A stretch of 64,000 bases of DNA from Xanthostigma xanthostigma (GCA_963575645.1 OY754475.1:17832509-17896508), one strand, 5' to 3'; shown: positions 21,294 through 33,974, counted from the first letter of the stretch. Numbers and translations: made by a program. The notes: generated by a model from the sequence alone, not told the origin.

Positions 21294-21831
21294 TAATTAT
21301 GGTATACTTTTCATAAAGGACGGATCGCTCCCCTAAAAATGTCGTTCTGCCTCCAATATGCATCAAAGGCAAGCGATTGGCAACTAAATTAAAAAAAATG
21401 ATTAACTTTTCATGGTATGTAATTAATTACACTAGATATTTACATTTCTGGGAATTGTTTATTTGTAAAAGTTTTCGAGTACCTATTTAATTCGGTAAAA
21501 GTATTTCGTCTTAAATTTAAACTTTCTTATTTAACTTCAGTTAACTGGATTTAATACAAATGCTGATAATGCATAAGTATCAAAAGAAATTATTTGCGAA
21601 TTTACAATTTACTTCAACTGTTTTAATAAAATAAAGCAGCAGAGTCACAAATAAATAAGTTTATTGTCATTCTTATAATAGTCCAAGCACTGATCGTAAA
21701 AAGTCTACGAGACAACACAACCAAAATCTAAAATTTAATTATTAGGGGGTCACCCTATGTGATAGGTTGAAAAAATCGATTTTTTCTGACTTAAATTGAT
21801 TCCAAAACATGTTTAGAATATGTTGGTAAAA
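21294..21831. other. Rest of family E repeat and AT-rich spacer
   Basis: The first bases (GTATACTTTTCATAA) continue the repeat interrupted at 20777. No gene is seen after it. Confidence 0.4.
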
Positions 21832-22426
21832 TCATATATATTAATACGCTATAAGGTTTAAGATGTTTGCCTTCCTTCTTAGAAAAAACCTCACAATTTC
21901 TCCACATAAATTATATATCATTTTACAGATAATGGATTGCTCTACTGACATCGACAACTAAAAAATGTATTATTGCTTTTGTTTTTGTAAATTAATTAAA
22001 ATACAGCAACGCTGAACAACGTCTGCCATCTGACGGCTGTAATTTTGAAACAACGTCAACACTTCGATCTGTCATCTGACCTTCATATTGTAATACAACA
22101 CACAATACTGCATACTGCCATCTGACGGCTTTAATTTTGAAACAGCGAGCAACGCTAAACAACGCCACAGCGATGCTGCATGATTCCATCTGACGGCTTA
22201 GCTCAACGCTTTTGCTACTTGCGCCTCTATATGACAATTTTAGTAAAATATTTCTTCGATCTGTCATCTGAGCTTCATATTGTAATACAACAAAAAGAAG
22301 AACGTTATAAGCAGTGTGCAAAATTAGAAACGAATTGAATACCTGCAATCATATTTAAAAAATAATTTTGTAAAGTGATAATTATTATACTTATTTAGTG
22401 CGAATAATTCGCACAGGTCACTCTAG
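21832..22426 (+). mobile_element. Helitron family C, copy 3
   Basis: It starts TCATATATATTAATACGC after A and ends with hairpin GTGCGAATAATTCGCAC, AGGTCACTCTAG, followed by T. It is the cleanest member of the family in the window. No gene. Confidence 0.85.
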
Positions 22427-22534
22427 TGATTTTATAATATTCGAAATTGTTGGAAAGATACAGCTGTTAGAAGAGGAGGTGTTCGGAGCGCTCGCTTGAG
22501 CGGTTGGGCACCAAGCCTATTGAGACCTTCTAAA

Positions 22535-22680
22535 ACACGGGTCGGCAATCTTTTGAGACGGAAGAGCCAAAAGTTACAATTTACAAAATTTCCCAGTTTT
22601 TAAAGAGCCACTAACATGTTCGTTTCAGTATTATAGTATTTGCTTATATAGGTATAATATATATATCCGAGGACGAAACG
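22535..22680 (+). mobile_element. hAT element end fragment
   Basis: CACGGGTCGGCAATCTTTTGA followed by GAAGAGCC resembles the CAGGGGTCGGCAACC-type terminus of hAT (Charlie-like) elements. The matching other end is not seen. Confidence 0.5.
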
Positions 22681-23370
22681 TCGCGACGGGGGCGGTGCGG
22701 GTGAGACGCGAGTAGAAATGGCTGAGAGATAGACATGGTACTCAATCATGGATCAATTGAACGATTTTTAAGGGTTTATATAATAAAATAATTAATTTCT
22801 GCGTATGGAACAGGAGAGCCGCAGGCTAAAACGAAACGATTCCAACAATAATCTCGCCTGTGCCCGAAAAATACACCCAAAACTCCTCGCCGTCTTGCCT
22901 ATTTCGTGGAAACCAATTTTGCAACATAAGGTCACAAATTCACGCGAAGCCGAACCGGGTCGCCAGAAATGTATACCTAAAGGTGTCTTCTTTTATCGTA
23001 TTTGAATGAAATTTAAATCTACAAGAAATCAGAAGCATGTTAATCTTAATTAAATTAGTGTTGGCCTTTCTATTATACTTAATATTAGTCTTGTATTTTG
23101 CAATATCTATTTACGAAGTAAGTAGTGGGCGTTGCCGTAAGGCAAATCAAAATAATCAAATTATTGCGTCACTTTGATTTTAACGTGCATATTGCATTAG
23201 CCATTGTAGATACAGCGACCCAATTAATTCTTCGACAGAACATCAAAGTATTCTGTTATGTAAAAAAATATAGGTACGGTGTACTTAAAAACTCCGATAA
23301 TTGACATTTTTAGCATTCCATTAACGGTGCCACGTGCCTTGATTTGCTATGCCAGTGGCGCCGGTCAACC
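22681..23370. other. No gene seen
   Basis: It contains a short GC-rich patch (GACGGGGGCGGTGCGGGTGAG near 22687) in AT-rich DNA. No coding similarity is recognised. Confidence 0.4.
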
Positions 23371-23765
23371 TTAAAGTAAAGGGCGCTGCACAAGAGGCTA
23401 GAAACACAACTGGGACTTCTGTTGGCCGACAGGATTGGTACGAGGCTGGAAATGACGTCACCGCTAGCTCACAAGATACTTTTTAAAAATTAGAAACAGT
23501 ATCTTGTCACGTGGGCGACATGAACAAACGCCCACAAACAAACACTGTGCTATAGTGTGTGTTCTGTTCAGAGACAATAAACGTTCATTTTTGGTACCGT
23601 TCTATCACTGCGCGCGCACCGAATCTACCTGCAGAGCAAGCTAGTAAAGACGTCTCGTGTGAAGCGAGCACGTTTTGCTCTATGTTTATATTCGAACTGT
23701 CACTGCGCGCGCACCAGATCTATCCACAAATCAAGCTTGAAAAATAGTCTCATGTGAAGCTTCAA
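23371..23765 (+). mobile_element. TTAA-start element related to 5928-6275
   Basis: TTAA (23371-23374) is followed by AGTAAAGGGCGCTGCACAAG and AGGCTAGAAACAC, matching the reverse of 6230-6275. It continues similar through GGCGACATGAACAAACG. The last part is internally duplicated (CACTGCGCGCGCACC at about 23608 and 23701). A right-hand TTAA is not evident. Confidence 0.65.
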
Positions 23766-23884
23766 CCACATACAAAAAATCTATTAGAAAGATTGTTTAC
23801 ACATGCAAAAAAAATGAGTTGCATATAAATTCTAGAAATATATTATTGACATAGTAAAAACTAAATCTATGTGCACATAAAAAA

Positions 23885-24330
23885 ATTGGGGGTTCATGAA
23901 ATGAAAATGGGGGTCAACGTCCAACGATAGTGGATCTCCTAGCAAATTAACTGAGGAGATTTAAGATTAAATCTAACTAAATTGATGCCAAATGTTGAAA
24001 ATTTATTATTAAAACATCAGGTTCATCCCTCACACTAAAAGCATTTATTTTTTGCTTAGTGATTTTATGTAACAGAAAGTAAATTTCAATTTGGTTCGTT
24101 TTAATTTGAATCTAATTAATAAATGTACAAAACTAAACATTTCACACTACATTTCACTACCGTTATAAAATGTAAATCTTTCAAAGTGAGTAGCGCTATA
24201 GCGGTTGTCAAAAATACATTTGAAGGTAATGAATTTGCAAAAAAAATCAATATCAGGTAAGCAGGGGGTCTATCGAAAACCGATAAACATAGCAAGCGGT
24301 CTACGCGACAAAAAAGTTTGAGGACCTCTG
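23885..24330 (+). mobile_element. hAT element H, copy 2, left-truncated
   Basis: It matches 27826-28267 (TTGGGGGTTCATGAAATG through CATCAGGTTCATCCC to AGTTTGAGGACCTCTG). The left end with CAGTGATTCCC is missing. No transposase. Confidence 0.7.
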
Positions 24331-25002
24331 TACTAGACGGTAATTGCCCCTTGCAAGAACATGTATATAAAAATAAAATGCTATTTCACGGTTCATTAAA
24401 TACTAACTAACCAATTTATGATATTTCTAAACGATAGTAACAATTATAGCTTTAAGTAATTTGAAACCGCATGAAGTGAAAATAACATTGAAAGTGGAAA
24501 ATGATTCATGTCGGTGCTACCATCTGTGGACAATTTCTACACTAACGTCGGAAAATTTTCTCGAGTTACAAACCAGTTTTTCGCGTAATGTAAATTTACC
24601 GACATGGAACGTTAGTTTAACAAGCGACTACCCTACAAGATGGCAACTGTGTACCGTACCATTTTATAGTCTACTGACCTGGAAAGCAAGGATTTTATCG
24701 AACCGGAAGGATGTAATATTTAAAAAGATAATACGAATAGAAAATTTATACAGAAAAGTAGACGTCATGTTTTTACATTGTTAATTTTCTTCAAATTTGT
24801 TATAATGTCTACTACTCCGTCTAATTTAGAATTTCGTTGGTTTTTCTCGAAATAGAAATGACAGTTTTTTTCCACTAAAGTCTTTTAAGACACTTTACAT
24901 GGCCGCCATTTTTAAAATTCTGAAAATTTAAAACTAATGCAAGTTCTAAGACATTTTTGTTTTATCATTGCGAATTAATTCAGGTTGTTTGGTGTATTCA
25001 TA
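24331..25002. other. No gene recognised
   Basis: An open frame of 107 codons (24461-24784, plus) has no recognisable domain, repeats or signal peptide. I would not call it a gene without expression evidence. Confidence 0.4.
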
Positions 25003-25004
25003 TA

Positions 25005-26164
25005 CAGTATGTAAACGCGTAAGGTGCACATAGGGAAATTAGCATAGCGAAAAAATACTTGGATCAAAGTTAGCCATGACTGCGTTAATTGTTATTTCTA
25101 TTGAATTATCGTGGTAATCTTGAGGATTTCTATTTTATTTTTATTTTATTTGGATTTTTGACGTGATAACGTCTTATAAATTGATGAATCACCAATCTTA
25201 TAAATTGATAAAACACCGGCAGCATGCACGAAAAAGTGTAACGTTCCTAACGTAACGTTCCTAACGTTCGTAACGTTCCGCCTGACCCTGTGCGTGCTTT
25301 TCTCGAAAACGGCCCTAACGATTTGGATGAAATTTACTGAAAAGGGATTTTGGGGGGCAAAAAATCGTTTTAGCTAGGTCTCATCTCTCGAAAAAATCGT
25401 TTTCTTACAAATTTTATCATTATAAAAATCAATTTTTTGACGTATGAAAATACTTAAATATTGTAAGTAGGTTTTGGAATTTTATATAAACAGTGAAACA
25501 ATTGTTTTATAAATAGTATGACAGTTAATCTTTGAGACTTAAATAAATACGAAAGAAAGAAAGTTAATAAAAAAAATTATTTTTATAGGTGGTGAGTAGT
25601 TTAATAAATAAAATTTACCTAAATTTGAAGCGAAATATGCAATATCATAGATTCGAATTATTATAATTATTATATAAATTTAGGTTATGTATTACGGAAT
25701 ACGTTATCACGTAAAACTATCGTCCGTAAACCGACTTTACAGACAACCAATTTTTTAATAATGAAAAGCTCTTATAAATCATTATTTTAATTTTTTTGTA
25801 CAAAAATAAAACACAAAAATAACTCCATCTGTTTGGAAACATTTCATTCAAAAGTTGTCTGACTGGTATGACGTATGCGCGTTGGTAAATCAGTGACCCA
25901 ATGTCTTTAGGTTCAACACGAATATGCGGAGATATTTGATCTCGCACCATATTTAAGTATTTTTGGAAAATTTAATGTCCCATTAATAAAAAAAATCCGA
26001 TTATATTGTAATCATTTGAATATTTTCTTCGGTAGTATACACATTCATTTTGCAAAAGAATATTATCTGTCAAATTGAAAAACAAGATTTCAAGGCTTAC
26101 TCTGATCCAGTCATTTTTTCCTAATGTTAATTTCCCTATGTGCACTTTACGTGTATACATACTG
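25005..26164. mobile_element. Tc1-like inverted-repeat element, TA target, no transposase
   Basis: The ends are CAGTATGTAAACGCGTAAGG and, in reverse, CAGTATGTATACACGTAAAG, followed by GTGCACATAGGGAAATTA on both sides. TA flanks each end. The arms are about 75 bp. Inside lies a copy of the ACGTGATAACGT repeat (25158-25760). No catalytic domain is seen. Confidence 0.75.
25158..25760. repeat. ACGTGATAACGT-ended repeat, copy 2
   Basis: It starts TTGACGTGATAACGTCTTAT and ends ACGTTATCACGTAAAAC, then GTCCGTAAACCGACTTTACA. The same starts and ends occur at 2317-2575, but the interior differs. Confidence 0.6.
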
Positions 26165-26264
26165 TATATAGTTTTATTCTGTACTGAGCAAAGGAATAAA
26201 ATCGGAATCGAACCATTAGGGTGCAACCATATACTTCTGTTTTTTTTTTAAGCCGTAAGCACTG

Positions 26265-26521
26265 GCGTATCTAGGAGGGTAAAACAAGCACGGAGGACCC
26301 GGCTTAAGAAATTTCTAATTTGCCCCCTCCTGGGCCAAAAGCTGGGTAACGTCATAGAAAAAGACAAAGTTTTTGAAACAGAGATACTTTATTCAGATTG
26401 AATGCAAGCGCATCAACCAATCTCATCATTGGAAAAATCAGGGAATTACATCGAAGAAAGAGACGCAGATATATTTTCGATACGCATTGTTGCTTTCACT
26501 CACAGCACATTGAGTAGATAG
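26265..26521 (+). repeat. Dispersed repeat R, copy 1
   Basis: CACGGAGGACCCGGCTTAAG through CATTGAGTAGATAG is repeated in inverse orientation at 58092-58350. No coding content is recognised. Confidence 0.65.
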
Positions 26522-26860
26522 AGTAAATTATTAAATATATGAGTGTAATTATGTAAGTTGTAACAAAAAAATTTAAATATCAAGTAATCAAGATTAATTA
26601 TAATATTTCATTGAAAATCTCAATTGGAATATCGATTTAGCACTTTTGAAAACTATTAAAAAATCATTGTTCTTTATTGGGAAAAGTTCTTGCTCCAGAG
26701 ACACGAAAACACTAATGTATTTTGCATGGTGGGAGAACCGGAACATTTGTGGTGGAAGTAACGGTAAAGTTACAGTTTCACTGATGAACCCAATGGACAC
26801 GAAACATAGTCCGCGAGCCCACAACCTTTTTTGATCAGGCCGATTTGTATTATTATATTA
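26522..26860. other. No gene seen
   Basis: Two overlapping frames on opposite strands (26594-26834) have no recognisable content. Confidence 0.4.
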
Positions 26861-27608
26861 CTAGCCGTTACCCGCGGCTTCGTGCGCGATTGAGACGTAA
26901 CACGGACGCATTCTCATTTCTCCTTTTTCGACGTAGACCCCCCCTAAAATTCATGACATTCACGTGATCAACCCATATTGATTTTTAGACTATTTGCCTC
27001 TTTTCCTCCTCTGAAGGGGTTGTTTTTGAAAAAGCATGAAACACGTGTTTTTTTATTTCAGGAGTAATCCTACGCATTTTCGAATTGATACATCTATCTT
27101 ATATGATTTCTCCATGCAAATTTTGAACCTCCGTGATAAACCGCGCCACGGATCTAAAAGGTTCGGAAGTTAGTCACAAACAGCGTCGCAAAGGCACATT
27201 TTAGAGCCGTTGAGACTCCCACCACCTCCCAGCTACCTGCACGGAACGTTCTCTGGTCGGTGATTAGCCGTGATCGCTCGTTGCCTTTGTTACTTGTCGC
27301 TTTCCTGCTTTAAATTACAGTCGAATACACTATTGTCAAGTTGTTATTGTTATTTTAGTTTTGTTGAGTTGCGAGTTTGTAGTTTTTCAACAGACTGTAC
27401 AAGCGCAAGCCCGCATTCGCATCTAACTTCCGAGCCTTTTAGATTCGTGGCGCATATTATACACCCTCTACAAATTTCTGATCTTAGTGCATGCCTATAC
27501 GTCATAATAACTATCTGTGTGCCAAATTTCAGCACAATCCGTCCAATGGTTTGAGCTGTGCGTTGGTAGATCGGTCAGGCAGTCACGGTTTCCTTTTATA
27601 TATTTAGA
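26861..27608 (-). mobile_element. Helitron W carrying a MITE
   Basis: On the minus strand it starts TCTAAATATATAAAAGGAAAC and ends in GCCGCGGGTAACGGCTAG followed by T. The MITE at 27142-27453 lies inside it. No Rep/helicase gene. Confidence 0.75.
27142..27453. mobile_element. MITE (same family as 12675-12987)
   Basis: The same ends (CGCGCCACGGATCTAAAAGG) and interior as the 12.7-kb copy, with several substitutions. The bases at the edges are not a clean TA pair. Confidence 0.78.
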
Positions 27609-27749
27609 TTAAAATTGAAATGTGGTGCACAGCTGCAATAGTAGAGCGGTGGATTGGGCTACGATAGCATCCCAAGCTTGTAAATTAATAGTAATAAAAA
27701 AAAAACATTATTGAAACCGCCAAAGCTGGAGATGTATGTCAATTTAGAA

Positions 27750-28267
27750 CAGTGATTCCCAAAGTGGTCTATATCGACCCCCAGGGGTCGACGACAACTT
27801 GCAAGGGGTCCATGTCAGAGGGGAACAAAATTGGGGGTTCATGAAATGAAAATGGGGGTCAACGATAGTGAATCTCCTAACAAAAAAAAGAAACAAACTG
27901 GACATCGTTAACCGAAGACCTTTAAGATTAAATCTAACTAAATTGATGCCAAATGTTGAAAATTTATTATTAAAACATCAGGTTCATCCCTCACACTAAA
28001 AGCATTTATTTTTTGCTTAGTTATTTTATGTAACAGAAAGTAAATTTTAATTTGATTCGTTTAATTTGAATCTAATTAATAAATGTATAAAACTAATCAT
28101 TTCACACTACATTTCACTACCGTTATAAATTTAAATCGTTCAAAGTGAGTAGCACTATACCGGTTGTCAAAAATACATTTCAAATTAATGAATTTGCAAA
28201 AAATCAATATCAGATAACCGAAAAACATGCCAAGTGGTCTACGAGACAAAAAGTTTGGGGATCTCTG
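27750..28267 (+). mobile_element. hAT non-autonomous element H, copy 1
   Basis: The ends are CAGTGATTCCCAAAGTGGTC and, in reverse, CAGAGATCCCCAAACTTTTTG. The flanking 8-mers match at 5 of 8 positions, so any target duplication has decayed. No transposase. Confidence 0.72.
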
Positions 28268-28294
28268 TTGTAGACATTCTTTACCGTATACAGT

Positions 28295-28395
28295 GTGTTC
28301 ACTAAAAGTGGTAACACTGAATAATTCGTGTATCCTACTAGACACAAAAAGTAGTTTTTTGTTCAACTCGATTACTCAATAAACCATTCATTTAG
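28295..28395 (+). repeat. Dispersed repeat X, copy 1
   Basis: TACAGTGTGTTCACTAAAAG followed by ACTGAATAATTCGTGTATCC is repeated in inverse form at 44632-44728. It may be one end of a Tc1-like element. Confidence 0.5.
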
Positions 28396-28889
28396 TTGTT
28401 GTTACCAATCAATTACACTTATCTTCATAGTAACGGTACTTTAAATGGCCTGCAATAACGTTGATAAACGAGGTTTTCCTGTACTTGCAATATCGTTTAA
28501 ATAAGTTACATTATAGTTTGTTTAGAGTGCCCGAACCAAGCTTTACAAAAAGTTTAAGTATACCAAATACGTACTTATATCTGATATTTTCATTACACAA
28601 AAATAAAAACAATAACAATATATTCTACGAGGTGCATTAAAAATTGTCTAAGATGTGCTACTTCATTGACCGACACAATATCGATAATTATATGGCACTA
28701 TTAGTAAAATCAAAGATGTAGAAAATACTTCAAAAAAATTTCAGTCCATTGAGCCACCATTCCATACTCAAAAATATTGACATATAAAAATTAAAATTAA
28801 ATTTCTTTTGAAATTCGATATATAGAGTTTTCTACTTTATCGGCAACGACTTATCGATACCGAGTCGATCATAGAAAAATAATGAGTGC
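28396..28889. other. No gene seen
   Basis: AT-rich DNA with no recognisable content. Confidence 0.4.
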
Positions 28890-29340
28890 GAGGCACTCGC
28901 CGGTTATTATGTGTAAATATCTTTATTAATCGCAGTTATTACAGGACTTTAAACAAAGAAAGTCGCTAAAAGGCGTAAAACAACAAAGTTTTCAGGTCAG
29001 CGCCGATATAAGTGATGTGTCCACATGACTCTTTATTGGGAGTTGGCTGAACAAACATAAAAAAGTTAGTTTTTCAGTAAATAAAATATCGACCAATTTT
29101 TCAGACAATTCATTAACAAAAAATATAATTAATACATTAACGTTTCGATCCGGATTTGGATCTTCTTCAGAACTGACTATTTAATTTCTAATTCGCTTTT
29201 TATAAAATTCTTTCAAAATTATTAATTAGTATCAAAATATTGAAAAAACAATTTTATTTATTGAAGAGTTCTAATCAGACGTTAATCAAAGATTTGAATA
29301 AAAAAGTTAGACATGAATTGAATAACCTCTTTTGTTTTTT
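28890..29340 (-). mobile_element. Penelope-type fragment with hammerhead-like core
   Basis: It shares segments with 41515-41660 (TCGACCAATTTTTCAGA, AATATAATTAATACAT) and with 6371-6440. The hammerhead-like core is at 29143-29170. No RT or GIY-YIG domain is present in this piece. Confidence 0.5.
29143..29170 (-). ncRNA. Hammerhead-ribozyme-like core
   Basis: On the minus strand: CTGAAGA, then a stem of GATCC/GGATC, then GAAAC. CUGANGA and GAAA are the conserved hammerhead core, and the stem II pairing is good. Stems I and III are weak by eye, so activity is unproven. Confidence 0.5.
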
Positions 29341-30235
29341 CATGTCTCACGGTGTAAAAACTTACGAATTCGCGTTAGCCCTTTTTAAATCGGGAGGAGG
29401 TCGTGCTTAAAGATGTTTACACATAAAAAACACTAGTGTTAGTAAAGTGCAATTAAGAAATCTCTACGTGAGCGAAGTCTGCAAACAAAACAGACAATAA
29501 TAATTTAAAAAAAAAATATGGGTACATACGATCTGTCGAAAACAGTTTCCGGTTCCTTGAATCTGTAAAATGTTATACAATAACTTTATTATAATATGTA
29601 CATTAGACCAAGAACAACATAATCATGCTTACAGAACAGTCAGAAAAAATGATTTAAAAATGACCTTAGATATCTATACATATAAAAAAATAATTTAAAT
29701 AAAAAAAATACGTGTGGCACTCGGGGACTGCCGCGGTAAAGCTATTGCATATTCTTTTTAGGTCTTTAAGTTTTTCTTCTCTATAAAACGAAAATAGCTA
29801 GGTATAAATAATAATGTATAAATAGTGTAATTACACACCAAAACAATTATTCATTCAAAAAATTTGAACAAAAAGAACGATATTAAGAGTTTGATCATAG
29901 AATTTCGCGCGGTATACATTTATATAGATATAATATCATATATACTTTCTCTGCACATAACCTAAATAATTTAGGTTATTTTTATAGCAGTATTATATAT
30001 AAATTCATTTATACACAAATAAAGATAGAATCAGTTATGAGCAGTTATGCAGTTATGAGCACACAAACACCGTGCCGAAGTCTGCCGAACTGAAACGACG
30101 TTAGACGATGCACGGCTGTCAACGCCGCACAGCTGTGCCGGTCGAAGTGGGGGTTGTTAGGTTTTTTTTCGTTACGGAATTTCTTGATTCGGTCGCCGTG
30201 CTCAAAGCCCGCGATAGAAGCTATGCAATAGCTTA
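29341..30235. other. No gene seen
   Basis: AT-rich DNA. The open frame over 30045-30248 (minus) shows no recognisable domain. Confidence 0.4.
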
Positions 30236-30533
30236 AAAATAAGTTCAATAAACTAAAACCCGACTACCGAAAAGTATGAAACAAGAAAATTTTCTCATCT
30301 GAGGATAGCCGTGGTCATATGCCATCCACCCTAACAAAACATTACATTTTATGAGTTAGTAAGCGATCATAAGCTCTAGGGCAAAGTGCATCACGCTATA
30401 CATCTATAGACGGGCCTCAGATATATGAGATGGCGCATAAGACTACGGCAGTACGGCTGTCTTCTGATGAAAATATTTTCTTGTTTCATAGTTTTCAGAA
30501 GTCGGATGTTGGTTTTTGAACTTACTTTTTATT
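30236..30533. mobile_element. MITE with about 70-bp inverted repeats
   Basis: AAAAATAAGTTCAATAAACT and AAAAAGTAAGTTCAAAAACC (reverse) begin the two arms, which continue as CGACTWCYGAAAASTATGAAACAAGAAAAT. No target duplication is obvious. No gene. Confidence 0.72.
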
Positions 30534-31357
30534 TGTTTTCAATTTGCTCCCCTCTGGGACCAAAATTCAAAAATAAATGAAGCCTATGTTACCCGGGCCA
30601 TAATAACGAATCGATTGACACCTTATTTATCAAAATCGGATGAATAGTTTAGGCGCTATGTACTTTTTATGTTATGCTATTTATATAATGGTTTACAATC
30701 AGAATTTTATAGTATATAAAGAAGTTTTCCTTACTATTTTTTTTGACACATCATGGCCAACTAAAATTTTTGACTTAGGAACATGTCGCGATTCCCACAA
30801 AAATTGAGTTCAATAATATCTCTATTAGCCACTAGCAGCGCCAGTAGGCTTCGTGCACACAGCCTATAGAAATCTGCGCCCTCCATTTTTAGGGATTGGG
30901 AGGAGAAAATCACACATTTTTTTTTAATTTTCTAGTTAATCCAGCCTGCATTCCCAATTTTCTAGGACTATGGGAAGTACCCAAACATTTTAATGATCAT
31001 AATGAAATTTGCGTATTAATAAAATCTAAACTAGCACGGCAATACAATTGAAATTTGGTACGTCACATAAACTTCGTAACTCCACCGTATCCTGAAAATT
31101 TGACACCGGAAGTGTTACCCAGGCCGGAACTTACGGGGGTTCAAAAATAGGCCGAATCGCTTCGAGAAAAAGTATGTCAGGCAGTGCCCGACTTGGCGGG
31201 TGCACTGCCATGTGCCCAAATAAAAACTAATTGTACGATTACAGTCTAAACTCTTAAGGTCATTGTCCAACCAGAATTTCTGACAATACGCTCTGAAATC
31301 CAAAATCAGTGTTGCCAAACAGCATGTAATTTTTCTGAGACAAGGTGACCCGCCGTT
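30534..31357. other. Repeat debris, no gene seen
   Basis: Bases 30750-30863 are a copy of repeat J, which recurs in reverse at 45323-45453. The rest, including TTACCCGGGCCATAATAACG and ATCAAAATCGGATGAATAG phrases, resembles old retroelement 3' sequence. No coding similarity. Confidence 0.45.
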
Positions 31358-31790
31358 ATGGGTTTGGAAAAAATTATTTCATTTTTTACTGGTTATAGTA
31401 AAACCAAGCTAGAAGAGAGAGAGGGGGGAGGGAGAGAGAAAGAAGGAGGGAGAGAGAAAGAAGGAGGGAGAGAGAAAGAGGGAGGGAGAGAGAAAGAGGG
31501 AGCTGTTACGGGTTTGGAAATAATTATTTCACTTTTTACTGGTTATAGTCAAACCAAGCCAGAAGAGAGAAATAGGGGAGGGAGAAAGAGAGGAAAAGGA
31601 AGAGAGAGAAAGAGGGAGAAAGAGAGAAAGAGGGAGGGAAAGACAAAGAGGAAGAGGGAGAGAGAGAAAGAGGGAGAAAGAGAGAAAGAGGGAGGGAAAG
31701 ACAAAGAGGAAGAAGGAGAGAGAGAAAGAGGGAGAAAGAGAGAAAGAGGGAGGGAAAGACAAAGAGGAAGAGTGGCGGTACAAGGGTGAT
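31358..31790. repeat. GA-rich minisatellite (18-bp and 58-bp units)
   Basis: A unique segment (TTTTTACTGGTTATAG) occurs twice (about 31383 and 31533), each time followed by GAGAGAAAGAGGG-type repeats. The first array has an 18-bp period; the second has a 58-bp unit present three times (landmark AGACAAAGAG at 31641, 31699 and 31757). The open frames on both strands (Arg/Glu/Lys-rich on plus, Ser/Leu/Pro-rich on minus) are repeat translation. Confidence 0.85.
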
Positions 31791-31799
31791 GGCTTCCGG

Positions 31800-32585
31800 A
31801 TTTGAACTTTTTTAAGCACCCATGCTGTCAGACCACATATTGCTTTTGAAATTTAATTTTTTTTTTAATTTTTGTTTGTACAGGATTTTGCTACAAAATT
31901 ATTTTTTTTAATTTCTGTTTAGCAACACTGACGTAATACACAATAATTTGTTAAATTCACCAAAGTGCCATTTCTGCCATATCGATATCAATTGATGTTA
32001 TATTGCATTAAAATACGATGAAGGGAAAACATTGATTATCGATATACCAAAAATTAATAAACAATAAATTATATTATAAGACACACAAAATCTTAAAAAG
32101 CTTTTCTATAAAGAAAGAGAAGAGAAAACTTCCAATTTAAAAGCTTAGCAGCTGAAAACATGCACAAATACATTAGGAGCTTAATTTCAAAAATGATTTC
32201 AAATTATAAGCAAAATAACTCATTTCATAACTTCCATTTTTGAAATTAATCACCTCAACTGATAGCTTGCCAGTTCTTTAAAAATTGTTATAAACAAAAC
32301 ACGCATGCGCAGTAATGAACAGCGCTCATAAAACATAACCTAAAATCGATTTTCTTTGATGAAGGCTGGAGGTAAGGAAGACAATCTCTTATAGGTGTTA
32401 AACTAAAAAATGGGTCACTTAAAAACATGTGGTTTAAGTGGCACTAGTGAACCAATGGCGTTTGAACTTGTCTTTTTTTCAATACATTACTGTGTGCGTT
32501 TTTTTTTTTAAATAAGCTACCAATAATATTGAAAATTCAACTGTGTCAGTTCATTGTCATAAATTCTCTAGCCCTAAATATGTTA
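31800..32585. other. No gene seen
   Basis: AT-rich DNA with no recognisable genes or clear repeat ends. Confidence 0.4.
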
Positions 32586-33168
32586 TTAAGGTAGTTTGGT
32601 AGCCAAATGACGTAAACTTGACCTTACATTTTTTTATATTTATTCAAAAGATTATAATAAAAGACACCTACAGAAAACAAATCAGATTTTTTTACCACAC
32701 CGTTTAAGAGATATAATTAATTAAAGTTATGTAAACATACACGAGCCGTTATGAGTGTCCTTGTTCAATAACTCTGGAAATTGACGGTTTGTAAAAAATT
32801 GAGAAACTTGACCCCACAAAAAAACTTTTTAATGGATAGAACGATGTCTGAAATACACACTGCAAAAATTTCAGAATAATTTACCACGTACTTTTGATTT
32901 TATTATTTTTTTAATACTGACATGTAGCCTCTATCTCTGTTGTTTATCTCTACTGTTGTAGTGACAGTGACTAGTGACAGCTGAGTACTAATCAATTAAT
33001 ATTTTATTAATTACATTACTATAATTATTTAATTATAATTCGCATTAAATTAAATCAAACACACTTTTATGTGAATTTCTATTAATAATTATAGCATCAT
33101 TTGGGTAATTATTTGAGGAAAAAAAGTCATTTATTTGAATTGGAATTATGGCTCCCAAATTACCTTAA
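32586..33168. mobile_element. TTAA-flanked MITE K, copy 1
   Basis: TTAA at 32586-32589 and 33165-33168. The ends are GGTAGTTTGGTAGCC and, in reverse, GGTAATTTGGGAGCC. The 575-bp interior has no gene. An inverse copy is at 40130-40682. Confidence 0.83.
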
Positions 33169-33246
33169 AATAGTTATGGATACCAAAAGTAGTGATTTTG
33201 CGATAAATTCCTGTTGCGAGGAATTGTTGCGATAAACTATCGTAGC

Positions 33247-33970
33247 GATAAATTGTCGGCTATGAGTTGCCATGCGACGTATTATCGCGCGATTAATTGG
33301 CGTAGAATCCTATTAAAACCTTTTCAATTCCGATGCTCTATAATACTATTTTGAAAGGCGGTAATCCTTTGAGGAAATGAATATTTTGTAACGAAAGTTT
33401 AAAACAAGAGATTTAAGTATAATAAATTAAGTAGACAAGAATTTATTAATAAAGCTGAAGAAAGTAAAGCTCAACAGCTGCAAGCGGTTTTAATATAACA
33501 AAAAAAAATTAACATCGACTTATAACACACCACAACGTTAAGAAAGCTCTGCGAACTTGTTCGTGTATTTGTACCTACCAAAATAATTTGCGTTAATTAC
33601 TTTAATTTGATAAATTGTCGGCTATGAGTTGCCATGCGACGTATTATCGCGCGATTAATTGGCGTAGAATCCTATTAAAACCTTTTCAATTCCGATGCTC
33701 TATAATACTATTTTGAAAGGCGGTAATCCTTTGAGGAAATGAATATTTTGTAACGAAAGTTTAAAACAAGAGATTTAAGTATAATAAATTAAGTAGACAA
33801 GAATTTATTAATAAAGCTGAAGAAAGTAAAGCTCAACAGCTGCAAGCGGTTTTAATATAACAAAAAAAAATTAACATCGACTTATAACACACCACAACGT
33901 TAAGAAAGCTCTGCGAACTTGTTCGTGTATTTGTACCTACCAAAATAATTTGCGTTAATTACTTTAATTT
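33247..33970. repeat. Perfect 362-bp tandem duplication
   Basis: The 33247-33608 segment (starting GATAAATTGTCGGCTATGAG) is repeated directly at 33609-33970; reading through both I see no difference. No coding content is recognised. It is either a very recent duplication or an assembly artefact. The foldback element at 33975 begins just after it. Confidence 0.9.
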
Positions 33971-33974
33971 AATA

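Noticed and set aside
20217..22426. CRISPR-like or regulatory array
   Set aside because: The spacing is irregular and the repeats are explained by Helitron ends; the DNA is eukaryotic.
24461..24784. 107-codon frame as a gene
   Set aside because: No recognisable domain, no start or splice context, and the composition matches surrounding non-coding DNA.
31358..31819. Long frames rich in Arg/Glu/Lys (plus) and Ser/Leu/Pro (minus)
   Set aside because: They are translations of a GA-rich minisatellite on both strands.
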